Below the pieces are notes generated by a model. It was not told the origin of the DNA and ran no database searches. It saw nothing but the letters and a program-made list of their open reading frames with translations. This document shows positions 45,413 through 55,290 of a stretch of DNA of 64,000 nt, piece by piece. The DNA is from Zygnema cylindricum (taxonomy: Eukaryota; Streptophyta; Zygnematophyceae; Zygnematales; Zygnemataceae), in contig JBBHKE010000856.1 of assembly GCA_037447655.1 (NCBI GenBank), positions 10,813 through 74,812 of the forward strand. Reading direction: 5' to 3'. Numbering within the stretch: position 1 is the stretch's first letter; every line of letters begins with the position of its first letter. Position numbers and translations under genes: made by a program.

Positions 45413-46335
45413 GGTTATGGGCCCACCCTCTAGGGTACCAATCTTTAATGGAACTGGCTTCATATACTGGGAAAGTATGATGATAGGAGCTCTATGCGAA
45501 AAAAGGTTTTGGGGGATAGTGAGTGGACGATTGGGGTGTCCATCAAGTCTTGGAATTCCTCCAGGGTTTAAAGGAAGCAGATTCACCAGGAAAGAGGATT
45601 CACCTTCAACGCATGAAACAAAAGAAGGAGAGGTGGTGGACAAAGGAAAGGAGAAGGAGGCGACCACACCAATAGCAATTGGTTTAGCATTCATGTCACC
45701 TATTCCGAGGAACGAGGAGAATGATAATGAAACGTGGGACTTCAACAATATGGCGGCAAAGCACTTCATCCTACGCCATCTCACTCAAGGACTTGCATGT
45801 CCTCATTTGCAGGTAGAAAGGGCATCCGATCTTTGGATGGATCTCATAGAGATGTACCGAAGTGGTACGATTCAGCAACAACAGTTGGCTGATCAGAAAG
45901 TTAAAGAGTATGTATACAAAGGGGGGAAGATGTTGGATTTTTGCAATGAGCTTGCTACACTCTTCATGGAGCTAGAGAGTGCGGGAAAAGATATTAGTGA
46001 AAAAGAAAAGGTTAACTGTTTACTGATGAAGTTACCTGATGAGTTCGAGAACATAGTCAACCGTGTGCAGGACTTGCCGAACTCAAGGTGGATATGGAAC
46101 TCAGTGGTAGGGATGATTCTCGTTCGAGAGAATACGATAAAGATCCGAAAGGGAGGAAAGAGTGGCCAAGCCTTGGGAACAGCGACCGATTCGAGGAACA
46201 AGGATTCCCGGAAACCAGTCGGAAACTATGGGGGTAGGGAGCAGAAAAAACAGGTTGATGAGTTCGAACCAAGGGCTCCCAAAGGTTTTATCATTTTTGT
46301 AAGAAACCGGGGCACTATATGGCAGAGTGCACTAA
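45393..46335 (+). pseudogene. Element F gag
   Basis: ATG at 45393 lies within the LTR. The frame reads through the primer site (MEVSEFQVMGPPSRVPIFNG), then the capsid domain (KHFILRHLTQGLACPH, LWMDLIEMYRSGTI, YKGGKMLDFCNEL). The zinc knuckle is hit by a one-base frameshift near 46290: the gag frame gives FIIFVRNRG, while the correct Cys/His pattern, ending HYMAEC, needs the other frame and continues into PR. About 300 codons are otherwise uninterrupted. Confidence 0.88.
45413..45425 (+). promoter_or_regulatory. Primer-binding site of element F (half-tRNA type)
   Basis: GGTTATGGGCCCA, perfect, first base after the LTR. Extended by CC it matches 15 bases of plant initiator tRNA-Met around the anticodon. 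It encodes VMGP of Gag. Confidence 0.75.
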
Positions 46336-47430
46336 GCTAACCGAGCTTCGGTTAAAGGAGGGGCAGACCGGTGGTACCCCGAGAGGAAAGAAAAAGGCCC
46401 TTGTCACACAGGTACTTGAGGCGGAATCCGAGGACGTGGACGATGAGCTCTTTTTGGATAAGGAGTTGGAGGCGAAAACCGAGGTTGAAATTCCACGAAG
46501 GCAGAAATGTGCTTACGGTGGATTGAAAGGTGAAGCAGGTTGGATTATAGATTCAGGTGCCTCAATGCACATGTGTAAGGATAGGCACTTGTTCACTAAG
46601 ATAAGAAAGATTCCCACCGTAGAGATAGAGTACGGGGATGGGAGGATAGTCACCACTACTCTTGTAGGATCTGTAGATCTGAAAGTGTTAGTAGAAGGAA
46701 AGACATCCATATTAACATTCTCCGATGTATTGTTTATCCCGGAGCTGAACAAAAACCTTATCTCTACATCTGTATTAGATGATAAGGGTTTTTTTACTAG
46801 CACTAGGGAAGGAGTCTTTACTGCTAGTTTTGAGGAGGATGTCTATTTCATTGCTGAGAAAGGTAGCCATGGGATGTTTAGGCTGATCTTAAGTAATGAA
46901 ACGAATAAAATTTATTATGCTGGTGTTTATGATATTATGATGTGGCATAAGAGGCTTGGGCATGTGAATCTAGATAAGTTAAGAGAGATGAAAAAGATGG
47001 GAGTGGTGGAAGGGATTCAGTTCAGTGAGAGTGATAATATAAGTGAATGTAGTGGGTGTGCTCAAGGTAAAGCACACAGATTACCCTTTCCTAAAACAGC
47101 CACCTACAAGGGAGAAAAACTTCTAGATCTAGTACACACAGATATTTGGGGACCGGCTAGAGTGCCCTCACCGGGGGGGAAGAGATTTATGATGACTATA
47201 ACTGATGATTAGTCTCGGTATTCTCGGGTGTATTTTTTGAAAAACAAGTCAGAAGCTGAGGATTGTTTTAGACAATATAAAGCATGGAGCGAAAAACTCC
47301 ATGAAACTCCAATCAAGAGAGTAAGGAGTGACAATGGTGGAGAGTATACTTCTAACCAGTTTGAGGTTTTTTTGAGGGAAGATAGGGTCCAACACCAAAA
47401 GACAGTTCCAGAAAATCCGGAACAGAATGT
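46319..47430 (+). pseudogene. Element F protease and integrase, 5' part
   Basis: The end of the zinc knuckle and an acidic linker lead to the protease (WIIDSGASMHMC near 46540, intact), the integrase zinc finger (HKRLGH ... CSGC), the first Asp (HTDIWGP) and ITDD followed by TAG at 47211 where relatives have Trp. The same frame continues at 47228 with RSDNGGEY (second Asp) up to PEQN, where the solo LTR G is inserted. The catalytic Glu lies beyond the insertion. Confidence 0.88.
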
Positions 47431-47432
47431 GG

Positions 47433-48480
47433 TGTTGAAATTTATAGATTTCTAGAGTATTTTCTAGGTTTAAATATGTTTTTATAAAAGGAAAAAGAAA
47501 AGGACGGACAGCCTGCCTCCACCTCCGCTCTCTAGCCCCCATACTTGCTGTAGTCACTGAAGGAAAGAGAGAGAGGTTGATCCATGGCTGCCTTAGTTCA
47601 ACAGACAGCTATTTTTAGTAGGTTACTAAAAATATACTTGACGGACCAGAGATTTGATCCCGGTACCTGCGGTTCGTCAAATCGACCGGTAGCGGTCATC
47701 TTTATCCTAATAGACTAGGACCAATGCTAAGTGCTATGGTATGTGATAGATATATATTTAGTTCGAAAGGATAAAGTTCATTTAACTAAAACTGTTTACG
47801 GCGTACATATATACAGTTTTATAAAGTACGTCGTACGACGCTAATTCAAAACGGATACCACGCATTTTATTTCTACATCGGAACAAATATCGCGCAAGTA
47901 TTTATTCCGGCCAAGATTACGTTTCGCATAAAATCCAACGGCGCACATCATCGCCGAAATCCCGGAGTGGTCACTTTGGCATTTAGTGACGTGGCATCAC
48001 CTGGCGCCACGTGGGGAGACATCATTCGGTCGCGGGAATTCCGAGGAACGTACGGATGAGTGGAAAGTATACACGCGTCCACTTATGGCCTTGTCGTACA
48101 GAGGCCGTACAGAAAGTACATCGGCAGTAGTACTTTCTAGTACTATACAGTTTTGTGATTGGTTCGTACAGGCAGTAGATAGGAGCTGTGAGAGGGAATT
48201 AGGAAAAACTAGGACTTAGGAAAATTTAGGTAGATAGTCCTCTCTCTCAGAGAGTTTGTATAAATTGGCATCTTTGCCACCCTATAACTTATCGCCTGGT
48301 TGGCCGTTTTCAGTGATTCTTTTTTTCTACGGACTCAGGGGAGTCCAGGCTACACAGGTATGCAGTCAAATTGTCAGGTTGCCTTCTTGGGCAGCAGTGG
48401 TTGTGGCTTAAAGTGGGTTAGTTAAATACTATCTAGAGGCTTCCTGTATTCTGTGGTCCAATGGAGGACACAGAATTGCA
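47433..48480 (+). mobile_element. Solo LTR G (copia family 1) inside the integrase of F
   Basis: 1048 bp, TGTTGAAATTTATAG ... GGACACAGAATTGCA, flanked by TGTGG on both sides (47428-47432 and 48481-48485), a perfect 5-bp duplication. It splits F integrase between the second Asp and the Glu. TATA box GTATAAATTGGC near 48257; tRNA-like boxes near 47650-47725. It ends with an ATG (48461) that is in frame with the rest of F. Confidence 0.93.
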
Positions 48481-49831
48481 TGTGGTAGCTGAAAGGTTAA
48501 ATAGAACACTTAGTGATAGTGCTAGAAGTATGTTGTTAGATAAAAAGATAGGAAAAAGATTTTGGGCAGAAGCAATGAACTATGCTAATTATCTCAAAAA
48601 TAGAGTTTTTACTTCAGCTATAAAAGATCAAACACCTTATGAGAGATCGACAGGCCGGAAACCAGACATATCTTACTTAAAGGTTTTCGGCAGTCACGTA
48701 TTTAGTCTAGATACAGATTGGTCTAATTGGAAGCTAGATCCTAAAAGAAAACCGGGATACTTATTAGGATATGATGAAAATGTTAAAGGATATAGAGTTT
48801 ATCATCTAAAAAGGGAAGATATAATCTTAGTAAAACATAAAGTAGTTATGGATGAAGGAAAGTCTGTGGATCCTTTCAAATATACGAAGTCAGTAAAAAT
48901 CAGATTTGAGTCAGAAAATTCTGATAACTTTGAGCTTCCTAACTATCCACGTTTTAGAGACGATGACATTCTTGCAGGTACAAAACAGACTGAAAAGGAC
49001 TCGGATGTGGAAACTCCAGTGACAACTCTACCCGAAGCGGAAGACGTGGTGGAAATTGATTCGGAATCAAGGGATAGGGGAGAAACCGAGTTTGTTCAAA
49101 AGAATCCACGAGAACCATCTATTTCGGCCTCAGATTTTGAGGGGGTAAGGAGAAGTAGTAAAAGACTGCAAGAAAAACAGGTTAACAACAAGGTAACTAA
49201 ACTATCTCATCAAGATGAACCTCAAACTTATGGAGAGGCGATGACTTGTCCAGAAAGAAATCGGTGGAAGACAGCCATCAATGAAGAGATGGCCTCAATT
49301 ATGGCAGCCGATACTTGGGAGCTCGTGGATTGTCCACCTAACCGAAAACCAATAGGTTGTAAGTGGGTTTTCAAATTAAAACTGAACCCAAATAACACAA
49401 TCGAGCGCTACAAGGCCCGACTAGTGGCAAAGGGATTTACACAAAAGGAGGGAATTGACTACGAGGAAACCTTTGCCCCGGTGGTCAGATTTCCCTCTGT
49501 CCGCATACTTCTCAGCCTGGCAGCAGCGGAAGACATGGAAGTGCACCAGATGGACATCAAAACAGCCTTTTTGCATGGAGAATTGGAAGAGGAGATCTTC
49601 ATGCGACAACCCGAAGGGTTTGTGGAAGAAGGAGAGGAGAGTAAGGTATGTCGGCTGATTAAATCTCTTTATGGTTTGAAACAGACGCCTCGACAGTGGA
49701 ATAAGAAGCTTGATGAGTTTCTTACCGGTGTGGGATATATCCGGATCAGCTCAGATCACTCAATCTATGTTTTCAAAGATGAGGAAGGTTTTATATTTAT
49801 TGCAATTTATGTTGATGATTTGCTTGTTTAA
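48461..49831 (+). CDS. Chimeric ORF: LTR-supplied start joined to F integrase and RT
   Basis: 456 codons. MEDTELH comes from the end of solo LTR G; from VVAERLNRTL the frame is F integrase (catalytic Glu, KGYRVYHLKREDI), the acidic spacer (GVRRSSKRLQEK), then RT ([67 protein letters not shown]) through the intact active site YVDDLLV. TAA at 49829 stops it right after the active site. Whether it is expressed is unknown; the LTR could in principle act as promoter. Confidence 0.8.
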   Translation: MEDTELHVVAERLNRTLSDSARSMLLDKKIGKRFWAEAMNYANYLKNRVFTSAIKDQTPYERSTGRKPDISYLKVFGSHVFSLDTDWSNWKLDPKRKPGYLLGYDENVKGYRVYHLKREDIILVKHKVVMDEGKSVDPFKYTKSVKIRFESENSDNFELPNYPRFRDDDILAGTKQTEKDSDVETPVTTLPEAEDVVEIDSESRDRGETEFVQKNPREPSISASDFEGVRRSSKRLQEKQVNNKVTKLSHQDEPQTYGEAMTCPERNRWKTAINEEMASIMAADTWELVDCPPNRKPIGCKWVFKLKLNPNNTIERYKARLVAKGFTQKEGIDYEETFAPVVRFPSVRILLSLAAAEDMEVHQMDIKTAFLHGELEEEIFMRQPEGFVEEGEESKVCRLIKSLYGLKQTPRQWNKKLDEFLTGVGYIRISSDHSIYVFKDEEGFIFIAIYVDDLLV

Positions 49832-50816
49832 ACTAAATCAATGGAAAAAATTAATAAACTGAAAACTGATCTTAAGGGGAGATTTGAAATGAAGGATATA
49901 GGGGAAGCAAAATATATTTTGGGAATTCAAGTAGAGAGAGACCGAAAAAGAAAAATTATAAGATTGACTCAAAAAGAAGCAATAGGGAACATGCTTGAAA
50001 AATTTCAAATGGATAAAGCTAATAGTTGTACAACTCCAATAGAATTGAAGAAGGGAAGTGAGGGGAGTGAGGAAGAAGGAGTCATAGTCTTAGACGAGGA
50101 ATTATCTCCTGAAGAACAGAAGTTCATGCAGACTATTGCTTGCAGGCAAGTAGTGGGAAGTCTAATCTATTTTATGAATTGTACCCGGCCGGATTTAGCT
50201 GCAGCTGTAGCAGTGCTGAGTAGAAGTCTAAATGCTCCCACTAAGAGGGATTGGGAGGCAGCTAAGAGAGTTCTTAGATACTTGATAGGAACTAGGGATC
50301 TATGGTTGCATTTGGGTGGGGAGAATACTGACATCACTACTTGGAGTGATGCTAGTTATGGTGATGCTCCGATGAGGAGATGCACTTCTGGATATGTATT
50401 ATATGTGGGTGATGGGGCTTGCTGTTGGAGTAGCAAACAGCAAAAGGTTATTGCTCAGTCCACCATGGAGGCTGAGTATATGGCCTCTTGCTCTGCTGTA
50501 AAAGAATTGATGTGGGTCAAGTCTTTACTTGGTGAACTTGGTCATCTTAAGAGTGGTGTGCAGAAAATATTTTGTGATAATCAGGCAGCAATTGCTATTT
50601 CTGCCAATCCTAAACATCCTTTTAAAGCCAAACATATGGACATTATACTTAGCTTTGTTAGAGAGAAAGTAGAAAACAAAATAATCACTTTAGAGTACTG
50701 ACCAGATAGTGAGATGGTAGCAAATATGATGACCAAACCTGTGCCTTCCCTTAAGCTAATTTTCTGCAAGGAGAAGTGTGGTCTGAAATTAAAGATTGAC
50801 CAGAAAATAAGGGGAG
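49832..50816 (+). pseudogene. Element F RT C-terminus and RNase H
   Basis: 286 open codons from 49841 in frame with the preceding ORF (KSMEKINKLKTDLKGRFEMKD overall pattern), YILGIQVERDRK, the connection (SLIYFMNCTRPDLA), and RNase H with TTWSDASYGDAP, STMEAEYMAS and CDNQAAIAISANP all intact. TGA at 50699-50701 interrupts the last ~35 codons (MMTKPVPSLKLIFC follows in frame). Confidence 0.88.
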
Positions 50817-51864
50817 TGTAGAAATTAATGGTTTTTAAGTATTTTCTAGGTCTGAATAGAAATAAAGAAGCCGAGGCAGTCTACCTCTAACTTCTCTCTC
50901 CAACTCTCAAACTTGTTGCAGTCACTGAGAAATTGGAGAGGAAGCTAGAGCCATGGCTACCTAGGCTATCCTCAGGTTTACGGGAAATTTATATTAGTCA
51001 AGGGATTAATTACTAAAAGGTATGTGCCGGACACAGGATTTGATCTTGGTACCTGCCGGCCGTTAGAGGGTAGATAGCCGGTAGCCTTAGCCGTTAAGTC
51101 TAGAAGTAGTCTTACATAGTATATAGTACGATAATTATTTAAACATGTACACGTAGGATAAGTCATTTAACTATAACTGTTAACGGGATACATAGATATG
51201 GTAGTGTAAAAGTACGAATTGCGGTACAGATAAGAAATCAATACCGCGCATTGATTTCGTAAGCGAAACAAATACCGCGCATGTATTTATTACGGCTACG
51301 ATCAAATGCAAGTTTAATCGGACGGCCGGAATTAGCGCCGAGATCGCGGAAGGAGAATTCGGCGGTTTGTGGGCATCGCCACATCAGATGACACGTGGCG
51401 ATGTAACATTGGAGCACTGCATCTCCGAGGATTAATGGAGCGAATCCGGACATACCACGTGTCGACATTTAAGGCATGTCGTACAGTGTCCGTACATAAA
51501 GTACAACGGTAGCTGTACTTTTGCGTACGGAACTGTATTTTGATTGGTTCCTTACATCAGTAGATAGAGTCTGTGAGAGAGATAGGACTTAGAAAAATTA
51601 GAAGATAGGACCCTCTCTCCTAGAGAGCTTTTGTACAAAAGGTCAACTTTGACCCTCTATAACTTACTTCTCATGGGAGCAAATTCAGAGATTCTTTTGG
51701 CTATCGACTCAGGGGAGTCTTGCCTTCACAAGGGTGAAGTTGGTCAGAGTTTTTGTTTGCCAGGGTGGCAGTTATTTTTGCTTAAACACAAAGGGGTCTG
51801 GATTATCCTAGAGGCTTCTTGGAAGCTGTCCACTCTGAGGACTTATGGAGGTCTCAGAGTTTCA
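50817..51864 (+). repeat. 3' LTR of element F
   Basis: TGTAGAAATTAATGG ... CAGAGTTTCA, 1048 bp, the same length as its partner and only a few percent different by eye. It contains the antisense tRNA-like boxes near 51024-51095. Confidence 0.88.
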
Positions 51865-52127
51865 GAGGATGCCGGTGTAGTCATCTCGGAACCAAACCAA
51901 GCAAGAAACTTTCACAAAAACCGGTCTGAAAAACAGCAACTTCAACAGTTGATAAAACCCAAAACAGAGTCACAATAGCTCTGAAAATTTTTCACAGTGT
52001 AGATACTATTAGAATGAACATACACACAAAATTACAAGTAATTCTGCTAACAAATCTGTGAGATATCCACAGATGAAAACGCCAAAAATAGGATGTACAA
52101 CTTTTTGACTACAAAATGTTCATACCT
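51865..52127 (-). other. Leader of element E with first gag codons
   Basis: Between F and the E 5' LTR. On minus it ends GGTTCCGAGATGACTACACC, giving the E gag ATG at 51885. I could not identify a convincing primer site for E at the LTR edge. Confidence 0.5.
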
Positions 52128-52670
52128 TCAAAGTTATCTAAGTCCTACTAATATACACCGAAGCCTATGCTACTGAACGTACGGAGGCATACCAGCCGTA
52201 AAATAAATACCTGCGGCTTGAAACCAAACAAGGTACGTCATACAAAAAGATTCCCTTACTAATCAACTAACCACACAAAGACAAAAAATCTACTTAACTA
52301 GATATTTACAAAGGAGTAGGATTTTATATGCCATGTCATTTGTCGTGTATGTGGCTCACACGGACCAACATTTGTCGGCGGTCTCCCTCAACCGCGTACA
52401 TATCACATTCTGCACCGTAGACAAATCTCCATGTGCCATTTTGTCCTCAAGTGTATCTATGCACAAACAATCGGATATTCTGGAGTGTCCTCTTTCTTGA
52501 AGTGACTTCTGTCTCGGAGTGAATACAAAGGTGTACTCCCTACCGATCTAGTGGAACATCAATTCTGGTGTGTAATGTAATGAACTTAAAACCAAACATA
52601 TGCTAAGTCGTGAAACTCTCTCTCTCTCACACTCGAGGCATAGAGAGGACTAAAGCTTTCCAAAACAACA
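52128..52670 (-). repeat. 5' LTR of element E
   Basis: 543 bp matched to 41534-42076 (same TATA box, same TTTCCAAAACAACA end). About a dozen single-base or short differences were counted by eye. Confidence 0.75.
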
Positions 52671-52805
52671 CCGGCTGCATAGGGGTGCAGTCAAACTGTC
52701 ATTTTGCCTTCCTGGACAGCAATGGTTGTGGCTTCAAGTGGGTTAGTTAAGTACTATTTAGAGGCTTCCTGTATTCTGTGGTCCTATGGAGGACACAGAA
52801 TTGCA
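52671..52805 (+). repeat. Family-1 LTR end closing the nest
   Basis: CCGGCTGCATAGGGGTGCAG ... GAGGACACAGAATTGCA followed by AGAGG, the same five bases that precede 34356. The GGCTGCATAGGGG spelling matches the D 5' LTR. Confidence 0.7.
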
Positions 52806-53047
52806 AGAGGCACCCTCACACACTCCGCTTTGAATGAAATGGCGTTAGGTTGTCGAGACCCCTCCACGGCCTGTGTACGGAAAAAAAAATGCACCTAAAA
52901 AAATATGCACAGGTTGGAAACGGGAATTGGGTTTTTTTTTGGGTACTCGGCGTATAAAAGTTTTCAAAAACCTCCGACGCGTGCGACAATGACTGGTCTT
53001 TTTATTCACTACATGAAACTTTAGTTAAAATCACCTCGTGAGGTGAC
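52806..53047 (+). repeat. Long tandem repeat, unit II, second part
   Basis: Continues unit II after the 18.45-kb insertion: CGAGACCCCTCCACGG near 52856, TTGGAAACGGGAATTGGGTT and AAAGTTTTCAAAAACC correspond to unit I at 33700-33790. Confidence 0.6.
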
Positions 53048-53050
53048 TTA

Positions 53051-53825
53051 GGGTATGTCCCCATGTACTTGTAACTTAGCGAACTTACTTTGTATTTTAT
53101 CCCGGATCCGTCGGAACCGGTTTTCAAGTGTCCTTATGTGTAAGAACAAAATCGTAACTTACGTTTGTGACTATTGTATACGTTGACAATACCCGTGACG
53201 GCCGCCAACGTCTACGATCTGTGTTGTCGCACGTTATTTTTTGGAACTGCTTGTGCCTTCGCATGTTTTACCGTGACATTGTAGACGTACCGCATTCCAG
53301 CCTGTGCAGTTTCACGGTTGAAGAAGATGCGCTTTGCCTTCGCGTCTCCTGTTTGGTCGACGTGAAATGGCATCAAAATTTCGACCTCTGCAAAAAAAAA
53401 ATGCGTACTGAACCAAAACAGACAAAACTAAACAAATTCTGTGTTTTTCTCTGTCATATTTAACGCAAATAGACAAAACATAGTGAATTTTGTACTTTTA
53501 TTTGTCCTTGGAAATCGTATGAATTTTTTCAAAAATTACAGCACTTGCGAATATATGTTCTTATTTGTTTATCAAAAATACCTAGTTTTAAAACACATCG
53601 CGCATGTGTTTTAAACATAGTTTTGAAGATGACGTTTTTTGTCGTGGAAGTGGGTGGAAAAACTCAAGACGACAAATTTTAGTATATCCTAAGTTTGAGG
53701 ATGACGCAAATTGTACTCTACAAATTTGCGATTCCTTCGTACGGTTGAAACTAAGGTTGTACGACGCTAAGTTTTACAGGAAAAGGACTGAAAAAACCCT
53801 TTCCTATGCACATGGGGACATACCC
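53051..53825. mobile_element. Harbinger-like MITE, copy 2 (complete)
   Basis: 775 bp. Ends GGGTATGTCCCCATGTAC and GCACATGGGGACATACCC, TTA on both sides (53048-53050, 53826-53828). It is collinear with copy 1. ORFs at 53167-53463 and 53604-53834 have counterparts only as translations of the repeat; no transposase motif. Confidence 0.78.
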
Positions 53826-53828
53826 TTA

Positions 53829-54408
53829 GAGTAGAAGTTTGAAGTTGAGCAGGATGGACGCAAAAGTGGGTTGAAATGCGCTAGACGACAAACAGCACGC
53901 GCTAGACGCCGATGCTAAATTGGGTCGAAACGCGCTAAACGACAAACGTCACGCGCTAAGTGACAAAGTGGAGTACATGACAATGCAAAAGTGGGTCGAA
54001 ACTCGCTAGACGACAAACTACACGCACTTGACGACAAAGTGCAGTTCATGTAAAGTTTCATAGTGACGCAAATTGTACCGTGGTATTTTTTTTTCTTTGG
54101 TACGGCTGCGGATTTTCTCGATACGGACTAAGTTTAGGAGAAAACGACAAAATAATCTTTACCTTGTCACATGGGAAAGTGCCCTACAATCACGTTTAAG
54201 TAGAAGTTTGAAGATGAGTTGGATGAGGCGAAAGTGGGTCGAAACCCGCTAAGCGGCAAACTGTTTTGTACTGCTAAACATATTCTCGTTGGGCTGAAGT
54301 TTTGGATTAAAACGACAAAAAAATTCCTTCATCACATGCGAACATGCCTTTAATCTCTTTGAGAATGAATCTGAGTTTTCAAGGAGGATTCGGGAGAATG
54401 CTTTAATG
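53829..54408. repeat. Degenerate tandem repeat region
   Basis: About four copies of GTGGGTCGAAACGCGCTAGACGACAAAC spaced roughly 50-70 bp, the last near 54236 after a gap. No gene. Ends at the next MITE. Confidence 0.45.
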
Positions 54409-54822
54409 CATAGGTCAAAAGTAGGTGAAAGTAGGCCCATACAATATGCATATTGTATGTAAAACGTACAATATGACCTTAAGACCCATATTGTATTGGT
54501 CGCAAAATGAAAAAAAAAATAGTAACAGGGTTGAGTTGCACGTCGATCGATAGAGAATTAAACGTCATGTCTAAATTTTGAAAACATTCGGACAATTTTT
54601 TTTTTTTTTGTGAGTTTTGAGGTATTTTTTATTTAAACCGGTAGATTTGGACGATCGGACGGTCGCTGATTAAAGTAGCGATCTAGGAAGATCACATGAA
54701 CGTTTGTACAAGAGTGTGCACAAACGCACACACATACAGCATGCGTACTCTACGGGAGTTTTGTGCCAAGTTTTGTGCGCCTACCAAAGGATTACCATAA
54801 AAACGCCTACTTCTGAAATATG
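54409..54822. mobile_element. hAT-like MITE, copy 1
   Basis: 414 bp. Ends CATAGGTCAAAAGTAGG and (complement) CATATTTCAGAAGTAGGCG. Perfect 8-bp duplication CTTTAATG at 54401-54408 and 54823-54830. It contains CCCATACAATATGC and GATCGGACGGTCGCTGA, shared with copies at 62202 and 63552. No transposase. Confidence 0.8.
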
Positions 54823-54910
54823 CTTTAATGCGAATCCTACATTTGACTTTCATAATGTCGCGGAAAAATTGGGCATTGTTTGTTGCTTTCGTAAAAATTA
54901 TTGTACCAAT

Positions 54911-55282
54911 TAGTGTTGGGTATCGAGGACCCATTGCCGATATTCGATATATATCGAATTTCATGTACCCGATATTCGATATATCGAATTTCAAATTATC
55001 GGGATAAATCGTATCGACGATATATCGAAAATGAAAATTTTACAATTTTTTTTCAAACCCCCCCCCCCCCCCCCCCCAGTGGGGGGGGTTCGTACGATTC
55101 TCCGTACTCTTTTTCGTACGGTTTTCCGTACTCTGACTGTACGGATATGCAATTTTTGCGATATATATCGCGATAATTTATGTTGGTCCCGGTACGATAT
55201 ATCGAGGAATCTGCTCGATCGATATTCGATATATCGAATATCGAAATTATCGCGATATGAAACTACCCGATACCCAACACTA
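54911..55282. mobile_element. hAT-like MITE of a second family, with poly-C/poly-G hairpin
   Basis: 372 bp. Inverted ends TAGTGTTGGGTATCG, perfect 15 bp, and perfect 8-bp duplication GTACCAAT (54903-54910, 55283-55290). Inside: repeated TATCGAT/ATATCGA blocks and a run of about 21 C facing about 8 G near 55058-55089 that could form a hairpin. Confidence 0.82.
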
Positions 55283-55290
55283 GTACCAAT

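Larger units (their letters stand above)
44365..51864 (+). mobile_element. Ty1/copia retrotransposon F, best-preserved full copy
   Basis: Two 1048-bp LTRs, half-tRNA primer site, gag-PR-IN-RT-RNase H in order, and purine tract AAGGGGAG before the 3' LTR. Flanks GAAGA and GAGGA form a probable 5-bp duplication with one change. Defects seen: a gag frameshift near 46290, TAG at 47211, TAA at 49829, TGA at 50699, and the solo LTR G inside integrase. Without G the element is about 6.45 kb. Confidence 0.9.
41534..52670 (-). mobile_element. Ty1/copia retrotransposon E, internally deleted, hosting F
   Basis: Minus orientation. LTR copies at 41534-42076 and 52128-52670, both 543 bp and only about a dozen differences by eye. 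Between them: a leader (51865-52127), a gag start, then a jump straight into integrase, RT and RNase H. Element F sits between the first gag codons. No target duplication could be identified because the left edge joins an LTR fragment. Confidence 0.75.
34356..52805 (+). mobile_element. Nested retrotransposon block bounded by copia D
   Basis: The LTR start at 34356 is preceded by AGAGG and the LTR end at 52805 is followed by AGAGG, a perfect 5-bp duplication. The flanking tandem-repeat sequence is interrupted exactly here. Inside are the body of D, then E, F and G. An oddity: a near-complete family-1 LTR (39727-40763) already follows the D body, yet the LTR end carrying the duplication (52671-52805) resembles the 5' LTR more closely. 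An extra recombination or duplication must have happened. Confidence 0.7.
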
